From Ramazzottius varieornatus (taxonomy: Eukaryota > Tardigrada > Eutardigrada > Parachela > Ramazzottiidae), in assembly GCA_001949185.1 (NCBI GenBank), contig BDGG01000001.1, forward strand, positions 8,812,721 to 8,876,720: 64,000 nt of DNA. The letters run 5' to 3'. This document shows positions 1 through 11,100 of the stretch, piece by piece. How positions within the stretch are numbered: position 1 is the stretch's first letter; every line of letters begins with the position of its first letter. The notes beneath the pieces were generated by a model. The model saw only the letters and a program-made list of their open reading frames with translations. It did no database searches and was not told where the DNA came from. The position numbers were made by a program, and so were the translations under genes.

Positions 1-65
1 GTCCGTGATGAAGACTGAAAGCGTGCGTCACTTGGGAGAGCGATCTTGCCGACCTAGCTTCCCTA
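1..65. repeat. Half of a hairpin repeat unit at window edge
   Basis: The right arm (AAAGCGTGCGTCACTTGGGA) and the outer flank (GATCTTGCCGA) of the GTGGCGCAC hairpin family are present. The left arm would lie before base 1. Confidence 0.6.
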
Positions 66-1167
66 CGTTCTAAACGTTAGAATATTCCAACATTAGGGGA
101 TTAAAAGATTCCCGTCGACAATCAGCGCAGAAATATTAGGAAGATAAGGGGACCGAAATTGGATATTGTTGGTTGATCGAAAGATGTGGCGAACTCGAAG
201 GAAGTGAATGAGAAAGAGTGGCTCGTAGGCGTGAATGTAAAATGGCTGTTTGTGAGTTGGCCGTTGGACAGCAGAAGAGTGATTGGAAAATAAACAACGG
301 TGTCATCTTCTTCGATTCGCTCAAAGTTGGGCAGCACAAACAGCGGAGATTTGAAGATGCGGCGCGGCCATGATAGGTATGACCGGGTTTCGTGCTTGAT
401 AAAAAATGTACGGATGCGCTTACTTTTGATTAAGCACCGGCATATCTTCAACTATATACGGAAGACGATGATGTCTAACCTACATAAGGCCAATCAACAG
501 CGACATCCTTTCTCGACAAAAGCGCCATTTAAAGTAAGTCAGCAAAAATCACCACTGACATAGAAAACATCACACTCGAAACGAAGCGAGAGTCAAGTTT
601 TGTAGGCCGACAAAAACTGGGCGAAGTGCGGAAAAGACCGTCATGACAATTTAAAAACAAAAGCCAGTCATACTTCTGATGCCATCTTCGCGCTAAGAAA
701 TCAATATGTCTCGCCGCCAGCCACAAAACTGAAAGTTTATACTAACTTAGTACTGAGTCGCTCTTGAAGTTAACACTTGGCCAAGTTACTGTTTTACGGC
801 CTTCGGAAGTTTTGCGCGTTTTTTGTTACAGGTGATCTACCTTGTTCCGCTTCTTGCGAAGACCTGCCCTGCTTACCATCGGTCTCCGCAGTGATTTTCA
901 TATCTGTTTATCACCGTCACTTTTGTGTACGAGAACCGCAAAGAACCGACAGCGTGACAACTCAAGTTCACAATCATCGAAGATGCAGTTCTTCAAGCGA
1001 CAATAAACCGGGTTCTACAGTATTCGGTGCATCTCATACCATATGAAATTGGTTGCCGTGTTCAGACTGTGCGATTTTTACTAACCCACAGTAGTATCTC
1101 ATAGTGAAGAAATATGGTATTTTACTGTCAAAGAACCCGGCAGTTCCTCGCAATACAGACTCAACCT

Positions 1168-1338
1168 GATTGTTTTCCCAAGTGACGCACTTTATCGGTA
1201 TTGTTAACTGGAAGCGTGCGCTACCTGGAAAACGGTCTTGACGAGTTTTCTGCCCAGGTGACGCACATTTTGCGCGCTATCGACAGGAAGCGTGCGCCAC
1301 TTGGTAAAGCGACTGTATTCAGCTTGTTTGCCGAGGCC
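1168..1338. repeat. Hairpin repeat, two units
   Basis: Two successive units each have a left arm like CAAGTGACGCAC and a right arm like GCGTGCGCYACYTGG about 25 bases later. The locus ends with the family outer flank GCTTGTTTGCCGAGG. Intergenic. Confidence 0.8.
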
Positions 1339-1748
1339 AGTTCACAGTTTTGAAAACAGAGTGGGACGGAAACCATCTGGAACTGTTGAAATGGCGAACC
1401 TTCACCATCGAAACCGAAAAAGCCTGCTCGTTTAAGCCTCGTTAAACTTGAACATTAAAAACTGGTTCACATCATCCGCACAGTCTGACGACGGAAAAGT
1501 GATTACATAACATGACTTTACAACTCGCCTTCACTTAAAAAAACCCAATGGAAGTCATTTTTCAATGGATCTTGCTTGGCCAGTTTTTGAAGATGCTGCT
1601 TCACCTCGATCGCTATGCATTCAAGTTCTGTTTATTGTTTTGAAACTTACGCTGCAAGATTGATATCTACCTAGCAGTTCGTCTCGCTTCAGTAGAAACA
1701 GGAAGTTCTTCGCGAAGAACCAAGTCTGCTACTGTACGCAATATATAA

Positions 1749-2122
1749 GAGCTCGGCAAACAAACTCCAAAAAAAAGAATGTTTTTCCAAGTGGCGCACC
1801 TTGTCGGTGTGATTGGCTGGAAAGGTGCGCCATTTGGATAAACGATGTAGTCCGTTTTAATCGTTTCCTCCAGGTGGCGCACACCAGGCAGCGCTGTTGG
1901 CTGGAACGTGCGCCACTTGAAAATTAATCATGTCGTTTTTGTTTTTGCCCAAGTGACACACGTTTTCGGTGTTACTCGTTGGAAGCGTGCGCCACTTGGA
2001 AAGAACGGCCTTATCGAGCTTGATCGCTTTTCTCAAGTGGCGCATATCCCAGTGTTTTTTGACTGAAGACGTGCGCCATCTGGAAAAAACGATCTGGCTG
2101 AGTTCGCTTGGCGAGCTCTCAT
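1749..2122. repeat. Hairpin repeat array, four units
   Basis: This is the longest array of the family in the window. It opens with the outer arm GAGCTCGGCAAACAAACTCC and closes with its inverse, ending near GCTTGGCGAGCTC. Between them lie four inner hairpins with arms of the type AAGTGGCGCAC / GTGCGCCACTTGG. Two units carry an ACACAC or CATATC variation in the left arm. Confidence 0.85.
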
Positions 2123-5100
2123 AATGTACTGTGGTGCGTTTATTGAAATTCGTCAAGTCAGTGCGAAATCAAGAACATGGCTGGTAGTGTGTTTACATAG
2201 CGGCCTTCGAGACTTGCACTTGTCTGTGAGGGAAGTGGAGAGGTCACTTGCAAAGATATATCGATTGGTCATTATAAGGCCTTCCATGAATCCATAGATC
2301 TGTAAATTCGAGCCGAGAGGAAGCTGGACGCTGGTCATCTTCCCTTTTGCGCCGCCATCCCGCTTTCCGGGTTGAGTGATTGACTAAACTGGACACTGGC
2401 GAGTTATTCAGTCAAGCCTCATCTGCAGGGACGCGTGCCTCTCATAATCGCCGCAGCTTGCCCCGATTTTAATTCATGATTTCTCCGCTGAACCAGAAAA
2501 AGTTAAAGTACAAAATCGATGACCCAACTCTGCCCCAAGCTGTAAAAGCCCAGAGCAAATTACACAGCTCAAGGCCAACAAGTCTGACCCACGGTCAGAA
2601 CAAGGTCAACTATATTACATCCTTCAAACACTCCAGCTTTTCTCTACGTCATAAAAGCAAACGCTTTTTCCCACCACGCCCACCCCCGTTTTCTTTCCTT
2701 GCATAGCAGAAAAAATTCAGGAAATACGTCTTTGGTGATTAGAGTTTTTGTTTGAATTTTATAAATAAAAAGATCAAGGCGGCAGTTGTCGAATAAGCGG
2801 AGACAACACATACATACTCGAACTTCTTACAGTACATATATAGCGGATATTTACTCGAAGACCTTTGAGGTCCCTTTTCTGTCTCAAGAGGGCGCTCAGG
2901 TGCACCAAGACGGCACGAAAGAAAAAGGGCGTGTCTTTAAGCTGAATAACTCGTATCAGTCTCACAAAAATATTTAGTGGGTTGTCTGGAACTATAGCGT
3001 TTTCTTGTCCTCCGTCTTGCATATCTATTTCCACTGTTATTTCCGTAATGTACTCTTATTTTGTGCAGAGTTAACTCTGCAGTGAACAATTGTCCATTTA
3101 GAAGCATTTCGGAATTTTGATATATTAATGAAATTGTACAATTTGTACCAGAACATACCTTTACTGTTTGATGACGACCCAATGCTGTCCTTCCAGTGGA
3201 TTCGTTGGGGAATGAGTCAAGTATCGTTGAGCCGGTCGGGATATGACCCGTTCCTTCAGTACGAGGAACCTGCTATGCCAAAGGAGAAGACCCTTCTCAA
3301 TCCAGACAGATTCTCAATTCCACAGATAACTTGAAATAAGACAAAAGTTCAACCAGGCTGACACTTACGAACTATCCAGTGGTCAAACCTTATCGACATG
3401 TAGCAGGCGATGCAGCAGGAGAGGAGTCGGCAAGATGAGGGATCCCGACCAAATGGTAGAGATGAGTTTGGACAGGCTTTTCCTTTTCCGTTGCTACAGT
3501 GTATAGATGGATGGGGCGCTTATAAAATCAAATTTGACCCTTGTCCATCCAACAGATCCATTAATGCATATGCACACATCGGCCAAGGCAATTACCGCGC
3601 TGAAGTGGGATAAAGTCCCGACCCGATCGACCACCATCGATTTTCCCCCAAAATTGCGTCACTTGCTCCAAATGCAAAATTCCCTCTTCCAGCTATTGAC
3701 TCATCGAAACTGGACACTGGTCAGTCTTTCTCAATCACCCTTTCCCAGTACACGAGCTACGAATATCTGCTACGGATCAGATCTTTGAATTCGCAAAGCC
3801 AAATTCGAATTCAAAATAAAAAACCAATCTATTCGATTTTAAATATTGATGAAACTGAATGAAAGTGGAAACGTGTGAATCGAAGAAGCTGACAAAGGAC
3901 GGTCACACGGTTACAGCCTAGTAAAAAGCGCGACAAAAGATGGCCGAACAGGAGTGTTTCGTTGAATGCAGCGACTGACTTTCCACGAAACTCGTAACAG
4001 CAGCGCAGAATTTTTGAGACAAGGGAGGAACGGTGGGGAAAGAACAGTAAAGCAAAGAAAGGAAAGAAATCGGCGTGGGATTGAGTATTATGGTCTTGGC
4101 GAGGGAAAGAGAGAGGATTTGGGTCAGTACGTTAATTAGAAAGATGGAAGGACAAGGGGCAGAAAAAGAAGCATGTGGTCACTTTTGGACATTTGCTTTT
4201 GCTCATTAACAAATGCAATCTTGGCTGTGGAGCAGTTGAGGAATTGAGAAGGAAGCTATAAAGAAACCAAGAGGCGAAGGGAAGGCTGTAAGCCCAAACG
4301 ACCTTGAAAGTCTTATCATTGTTTCATCTGCTTCCCTTCTCCTGCCTCCATTCCTTCCCTTCCTTTCTTCTCAACTTTTTTTCCGTCCGCCCTCGGTGCA
4401 AAAATCGAAAGCATACATCCACTCGTAATTTATACACTTTTGGTTCTCAGAAGAACGCGACGGCATTTTTATGGCTGCCCAAATGACTCACTGCCTTCAT
4501 TTCCGCCTTTCTCTTCATCCCTTCTTCTTCCTTGTCGCCTTCTTTCTACTTTCGCAGTATGCAAATGAGAATGACCAGTGGACAGCCATCTTGTCACTTC
4601 TGCAATCGCCCAACCATTGTCTCGGTTTCCTCTCCTTTTCCCTTCACTCCCTCTTGGCACTTGTCAAAAATTCATTCCATGGCGGATTTCGCGAATCTCA
4701 ATAACCCGAAACAAAGGCCAGTTAGAGGAAAGGCAGACTGGAAGATAATTTAGTTTTTTCGACGAAAGGAAAGCAACCGCCAGCTGTCCACTCAAGTCTG
4801 TCCTGCGACCTTGAAAACAAGGCTCAGCCATCAAAATTTCCCTGCTCTTTCGACTGACAACTGATGAACGCGACCCTGCTGAAATTTCTTCGAAAAGTCC
4901 TTCTTCATAGTCGTGCAGAACAAACCGACAAAAATGCGCAAGCTGGCCTCCTCCCGAGCCCGTGCAGCTCTGCCCGCTTCACACCACGGCCGCCATCTGC
5001 ACTTGTTCCTCATCCAGCAACGTCGCCTCTGGAAGATTCGAAGCATTCAAGGATAGCCACACGAAGGAATGCGCCGAGAAACTCGCGAGGCCGTCGCTGG

Positions 5101-5430
5101 AGCCAGAAACATATGAAAACATTTATCAACCTGATTGACTGCAGTTGTACACTGGAGCTTCCATTCATACATTTTCACAATTTTCTTGCATTAGTAAGCA
5201 GAATATTCCTTGATTATTTCCTTTTCTACCCGGGAGCCTACTTTGCTGGGGTTCTTTTCTAGCAATAATGTGAGACAGTAAAGTTTCCTGCAATCTTTAA
5301 ACTCGAATTGTCTTTTCGACAAATGAAACTCGAGAGACAGTACAAATTTTCAACCGTACAAATGTGAAAGACGAAGACATTTAGGAGAAGCTGCTCACGT
5401 AATCAGCTGACGAACAAGTCGTTCAACCAA

Positions 5431-8133
5431 TCATAAAGTTGCAGTAGACAACAATAAAGCCTGCCTGTCAAAACTAATTCTAATTTCGCTAGGTCCTTGC
5501 TGGACAAAGGGTTCACCGTCGACCTGCATCGGCACCGACGTCTTGTGCAGTGTCAGCTTGGCTGCCTTGGCGCGACAGAGTCGATGAGGACTGGACAGTC
5601 CCACCTGCATCTGTGCTATGTGGAAAGAGGAGTATAACGCGAAGACCTCGAAGTACCCATCATTGATCAACTGTTCCTCATCCTCTAACCCTCTGTCAAA
5701 AATCAAGTCAAGTCAAGCGAATCCTTTTTGAAAACTATTTGTAAAGATAGATTTTTTGATGCTTTTGATACTGTAGTTTAATTTTCCAAAAGCGTATGAA
5801 TTTTAGGAGCTCAGCAAACCATAGGCAAACCTCGAGCAAACTCAACAAGACAGTATAGCCAAGTGGCGCACGTCTTCATTGTGGATAGCTAAAAGCGTGC
5901 GTCACTTGGAAAAAATAAATTGCACCAGATCATGTTCCCAAGTGGCGCATGCTTCTACACATTAACACTGTAACCATGCGCCAGCTGGGAACTCGATCTT
6001 GCAGGCATTGTTTAGCTAGGCCAGAGAGGAAAACTTACCTGTTTAAATTCCATACGTTGACTCCAGCGCCCCAGCTGGGAATGTTCAGAAAGACGATGCC
6101 TTCCATGGTTGGAAGGTTTATGAATTTACCATCACATTCCAGCGTCAGTTTGGAGTTGAGGTTGAAGCAGGCGCGTTCGAGGACGTCCATGGTGCCGTAG
6201 GTGAAGTAGAGGAACTTGTTCATGTAGCGACTGGCGAAGAAGCGCGGAATCTGCTCACGTTTGCGATGAAAATTCAGCGTGACTAATGCATCGACTCCAA
6301 GACTGACGTAGTTGTTAAAGATGAGCGTCCTGGCGGGGACCAGCGGAAGGCCGATGCGACTGGAGGATCGAATGTCCACCTTCCATCGGTCAACCTTGCA
6401 GAAGTCTGCGTGAGCGATCTTGGTTAGAAGGGCGTCCATGTCCAGCGGGAGAGTGACGGCGGCGCCCCATCCCAGCACGTTACTTAAATCGTTGCCTGCA
6501 ACAGAAAAACACTCAGTCAAGCAGCAACCGCAAAAGCTGGTAACTCCCGCTGAACCGCCGCATCACCCCAAACCAGCATACACCACATTATTTGCAATTC
6601 CGGGTTTTGGAATTTTAGATTTCGTCGTACTGGATTGCACTGCATTGCATTGCATTGCGTTGTAGAAGGTTCCTATATTCGGTTTTCGTCGACGAAGAAA
6701 GGCAAGCTCTTCAACCGAACTCGACATGATTCAGTTTTCCAAGTGGCGCACATACCCAGTGTAGCTGGATAGAAGCGTGCGCCACTTGGGACAACCAATC
6801 TCGTCAAATCCGTTTGCCTACTTCCCAACTATCAAAAAAAGACCAGGACAAATGCGAAAAAGGAGATTTGACGTGATGCGAGGTACCTGTGCCAATGGGA
6901 AGGATGGCGACAGCAGGGACAGGTTTCAAATCCAGCTTCTCGATGACGTTGAGAATCCAGCCGACGGTGCCATCACCACCGATGACCAATATTCTGCAAG
7001 TGTGATGAGGTAAGAGCGCCACCCAATCCAGCACTTCTTCCGGCTTGACCACGTTGACATCGATGACTTGTCCGGGGTTGAGGATGGCTCGGAAGGCGCT
7101 CTGAACCAGCGCGCTATCACCCGCGCCACTCTTCCGGTTACCGATGACGATCAGCGGCATCCAGTCCACATTCTCCGGGGGACGAACGTGACTGACCACC
7201 GGCTGCCTCCTCGGTCTCATACCCAGCATCTTGATCTTTACACAATCTACAACACACCAAGTACGGTCACTTTTCTTTACGGGCAACAGACAAGACAATC
7301 TTACTGGGAGGAATGATGAAGTTTTTATGTTTGCCCAGATCGCACACATCGGGCAATTCTGGCAAGCATCTTTCGTGAACCGTGGCTTTACACCATAAGC
7401 AACGAAAGTCGCACAACCAAGCTTCCGCTCCGCACTCCCGAAAGCAGACATTGCATATCGACGGTAGAGGGAGATTGCCTGCAAAAAATGGGACGCCGAT
7501 GTTGAGTTTTGAGGCAACACTTGTTAAAATGAAATAAAATGTAGTCTCGCAGTGACGTCAGAATATTACTAGTGACACATGACGTCACATAGGTTACGCA
7601 CGGTAAGAATAAACAGTTTAGACGGCGTACTGGCAACGCGCCGCACGACCAACTGAAAGCTACGGGGTTCGACACCCGGTCCGGATCAACTTTTTAGCCT
7701 GTGGAAATTTGAATTTACCTTTGGCCATATGGTGCTCCATGACAGGACCAAAACTTGCAATGGCTTTGCACCGTAGCCTCCTGTGAGCGTATTTGGAGCA
7801 GTATGCATGCACAACAATGGAACAGGCATCACAGCAAAAGCCTTCGATGACGTTCCGTTCGCAAATGCTGCAGAAGGAGGAGGTGGGAAAGAGATTTCGT
7901 GGAATGAAATTGTGCCCCTTTATGAACTCGTCCACCGGAAGGGGAACGTGCTTCGGACCTCCAAGGTTACGTGATCGAAAAAAAAGGACAACTCCAGTCA
8001 CTAGCAGCGCACAAATGCCCACTTGGATGGGATCCAGGTGGACAGACCAGAGGTTCCAGGCGTTTCTGAAGGAGGGATGGACTGGCGTAGCTGGCACCAA
8101 GATGGAAATGTTCCCCTCCAAGACGTCCGACAT
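5431..8133 (-). CDS. DGKE: Diacylglycerol kinase epsilon
   Basis: Five exons (8133–7719, 7478–7281, 7246–6887, 6495–6039, 5692–5431) join in phase and give 563 residues, close to the 567 of human DGKE. The enzyme phosphorylates diacylglycerol to phosphatidic acid; the epsilon isoform is membrane-anchored and favours arachidonoyl substrates. Seen in the translation: an N-terminal hydrophobic segment (about 36–52), two Cys/His-rich C1 domains (about 74–122 and 139–192), the catalytic-domain glycine motif GGDGT at 294–298, the accessory domain in exon 4, and a C-terminal VPMQVDGEP signature typical of DGKs. A second in-frame Met 19 codons upstream (8190) is possible; I chose 8133 because the family begins shortly before the hydrophobic segment. 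Introns 3 and 4 each hold a hairpin repeat, and intron 1 holds a tRNA-like sequence. Confidence 0.95.
5806..6026. repeat. Hairpin repeat, two units (DGKE intron 4)
   Basis: It begins with GGAGCTCAGCAAACC and contains two inner hairpins, CAAGTGGCGCACG…GCGTGCGTCACTTGG and CAAGTGGCGCATG…CATGCGCCAGCTGGG. It ends with a degraded outer arm. It lies wholly in the intron. Confidence 0.85.
6700..6830. repeat. Hairpin repeat, single full unit (DGKE intron 3)
   Basis: A near-complete single copy. The outer left flank (GGCAAGCTC…CTCGACATGATT) is followed by TTTTCCAAGTGGCGCACAT, a short loop, then AAGCGTGCGCCACTTGGGA and the outer right flank. Confidence 0.85.
7612..7692 (+). other. tRNA-like sequence (Pol III A/B-box-like), possible SINE head
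   Basis: Within DGKE intron 1, TACTGGCAACGCG resembles an internal A box. About 35 bases later GGGGTTCGACACC matches a B box, followed by CCGGTCC and a T-rich end. I could not fold a full cloverleaf: no acceptor strand complementary to GGTCCGG is visible and the T stem pairs imperfectly. A tRNA-derived SINE fragment is therefore more likely than a functional tRNA. Confidence 0.3.
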
Positions 8134-8190
8134 TCTCGGCACTTCTCGACTGTACTCTGTGTCCTTTACCCACGATCCATCACCTGTCAA

Positions 8191-11100
8191 AGATCAGCCT
8201 ACCAGTGCCCCCTCATCGAGACTCAATACAACAACTGGCTTACTGAGCTGCTGGAGTTCAGCTTCCAGAAGTAAAACCCGAAGTAAAACTGCAGGAGCGA
8301 GAAATTCAGATGCCCAAGGGAACTCTGAATCGCAAACTCATCAGAGGAAGCTCGAGCTCCAGACTGCACGATCCTTTTTTCAGGATGATTCCCCGAGTTT
8401 TTTCTGGTTTTTCCAATTTTTTTAGTTTTTGCTGAATCATGACTTTGTGTCTGATCAATCAAATTCGTACGAATCAACTAGCAAAGCAACCAGTTGATTA
8501 ACAAAGAATTGATTACTTTCAGGACCCTGCCGGTCGGAAAATGGTACGACTGACGGGGTATGACGTAACTCGTGCTGCCTACTGTACGATCGGCAGCCAC
8601 GCGGCTGGGTAACTAGGTGGGAAGGTAGAGGATCGTACAATGGTACAATCGCCAGGGTGGGAGGGTAGGTTGGTTGACCACTAGTGGCTAGCCGTCGTTC
8701 TTGCTGTCTTGACCACTAGTGATTGACCATTGGTCTTTCTAGGTTGAGCACTAGTGGTCAGCTATTGGTTTTGCTATGTTTGACCATCGATACTAGCCAT
8801 CGGCATTGATAGGTTGACCGCCCAATCGCAGCTGGTTTATTGGCCCGTCTTTTCTGTTTATTGGTCAATGGGCGTGGTAACCGGTCTGGGCTTTTTATTA
8901 CGTCCGATGTGAATGAACCTTGGTTCCCATCCTTTGATCTTTTCGCCATAGGCTCAGGCTTGCCATAGTTTCCCCAATTTATGGGCTTTAGAATGCCTGA
9001 ACAGCTTTCTACGATGACTCAAGCGGTCTATGATTCATTCTAAAGCTCCGCTGGAAGGCCAGCCTTTGGGGCGGAGCTCTCGCACAGGAAGCGCGCTCGT
9101 CGTTTAAGTTGTGCGGGGCGACCTCACGCACCAGTAACCCTAATCGAGAATCGCGAGCTGGGTGTCTGTACGCATGTGGAAGTCGTACGGCCACGTGCAC
9201 CAGCACACATTCTTGGCATAAGGGGCTGGGGCTCCGAAAGTCTGTAGAACGGTCCATTGATTGAGTGAGATCAGACAAGGCTGATTGATTGGTCAGTTTG
9301 GAGCATCCGTGTTTAGGTAATTAGGTTTGTCGAATTTCCGTTTCCGTCTAAATGAAACGTTCTAGGGATCTTCTCCATACTTGTGCGAGGATGAAAGCGC
9401 GCCGGATGAAAAATGGATCGGGAATGGGGATCACCTGTCTGCAAGCAAACCATGATGCCGGGACGGCGGAAGCTGTGAACAGTGTATTGCAGTACAGGCC
9501 GAGCTTCGTACTGGCGTACTCTGGCGTACTCTGGCGGCGAAGTCGTGAAGTTGATGCCTTTGTACTCCGTAGGTTGGATGGCCACTGGACCAACAACAGT
9601 TTGGCGGATCGAGTTACGGATTGGTACAGAGCACGGTTGGAGCAAATGTCATGGTCTTATTGGTCGACGGTCTACCTGTCTCCTGTGAAGTTTCACCTGT
9701 TGCGGCGCACTGCAGGTACGCGTATGGCGTCCCTCCTCTACAAGCCTGTAACTTCTCTTTGGTGGTTTACAGGCTTAGGTGGAGCCACGTGGATACTTGC
9801 TGGTGGTTGAAGAGCTCCTTTGTCATCGGATGGACTTGTTGAAAGACCGTCGAGAAACCACCAGTCTACTCGTTGGAGAGCCGTCTCACTGAAGTCTCAT
9901 TCCTCCTCTCCGCAATCCTTGTATTCGACGGAAAACCTAAGCCGTTTATCGGCGTTTTCCAGCTTCTGTTCGCTACACAGTGATGGCATAATTTGGACAG
10001 CTAGTAATGTTGTTGCAGGTCGATTGGCTGGGAAGAAATCGGAGCTGTCCAATAAACCGGCTGGACGCCGTGTCGCGCTACGAGTGTTGGACATTGAACT
10101 ACGCCATCGACGCGGACTGGATTACCAACCTTATAAAGTTTATCCTGGCTACAACAAGTAGGTGCATCCATTGTATAGCAGGTGCATGACTTTCTCCGAA
10201 CAATTTCTAGCCGGTGTACGGTAGAGACTGATTAATTTTATGGGCGTGGAACCTTTTCGGTGATTATTGGCAAGTCATGCTTGCTAAAAACCCAGGCAAT
10301 TTCAGGCGCCCGTAATTGGACAAAACATGCAGTAGATGTGCCACGAATCCCTATTTCACTCCCAACCGTACCAGTTTCCCTTCGAAGTATCTGCGTACAA
10401 AGCTAGAGGTGAAAAAGAGTTGCGGTGACTTGGGTTTCCCACTGACAGCCGCTGTTAAGTTGTTAACACTTTTGACTCGACGGACCGGCTCCGGCAGAAA
10501 TTTGATACGCACCGGCCTTTTTGTTTCTTTATGTAGGAAATCGGGGCCAGTGTATTATCCGTTGGTCGAATTCCCCTGGTCGAACCTGTCCCGTCTGAAT
10601 AAAAGACGTCTGATTGTTTGATTGACATTGGCCTACTTTTAGCCACAGTCCGCAGATTGTAACTGATGAGAGAACGATGGAAGGGTCTTGAGGTTTGGCG
10701 GAGTGTAGCCCCGAGTGGGGTGAGAGCTGTGAAGATGGTGCTCCTTCCGGCAAGGCTGGACTGTCGATGGCCATCGTTGGGTTGCCCAAGTGCCATGTTT
10801 GTTTTGGTGCAACGCTTGAGGTTGACTGAAGGCCAAGACAATGTGCAGAAGATTACTTCATGTTTGTCTTGGTCTTTGGCAGTACAGGCCGATTGGTGAT
10901 CATGACTGATTCTCACCTTGAAGACGCATCTCACCCTTACATAAGTACATTGCAAACCCTGTAAAGTCCTCACAAATCTATGCAACATTACCTCGGCTCG
11001 CTCGCATGTTAAAGACGGCAATTCACAACGCAGCCAATAACCCTCTTTAAGTCGCATTACTTTCACTAGGCAAATTGTTTTTCCAGCGGCAGCATTGTCG

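Larger units (their letters stand above)
1..5430. other. Gene-poor stretch, no coding gene recognised
   Basis: I found no frame with family resemblance or a convincing exon chain. Short open frames occur on both strands, but their translations are low in complexity or overlap one another in different frames. Visible content is hairpin repeats (near 1–65, 1170–1340 and 1750–2120), a pyrimidine-rich stretch around 4300–4660, and a GC-richer patch around 4930–5100 that translates into Pro/Ser/Arg-rich peptides in two frames without domain features. Confidence 0.6.

Noticed and set aside
1749-2122. CRISPR-like array
   Set aside because: The repeated units are nested palindromes with variable spacing in an animal genome; there are no uniform spacers and no cas genes.
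7793-8425. 210-codon plus-strand frame
   Set aside because: It is antisense to DGKE exon 1, whose translation has clear C1-domain residues; the plus-strand product has no family features.
8640-8830. Regular tandem satellite
   Set aside because: The GTTGACCACTAGTGG-like words recur, but with irregular spacing and heavy divergence; only a degenerate patch.
9000-10200. LTR retrotransposon
   Set aside because: Open frames on both strands and short direct repeats suggested it, but I found no reverse transcriptase, integrase or protease motif and no terminal repeats.
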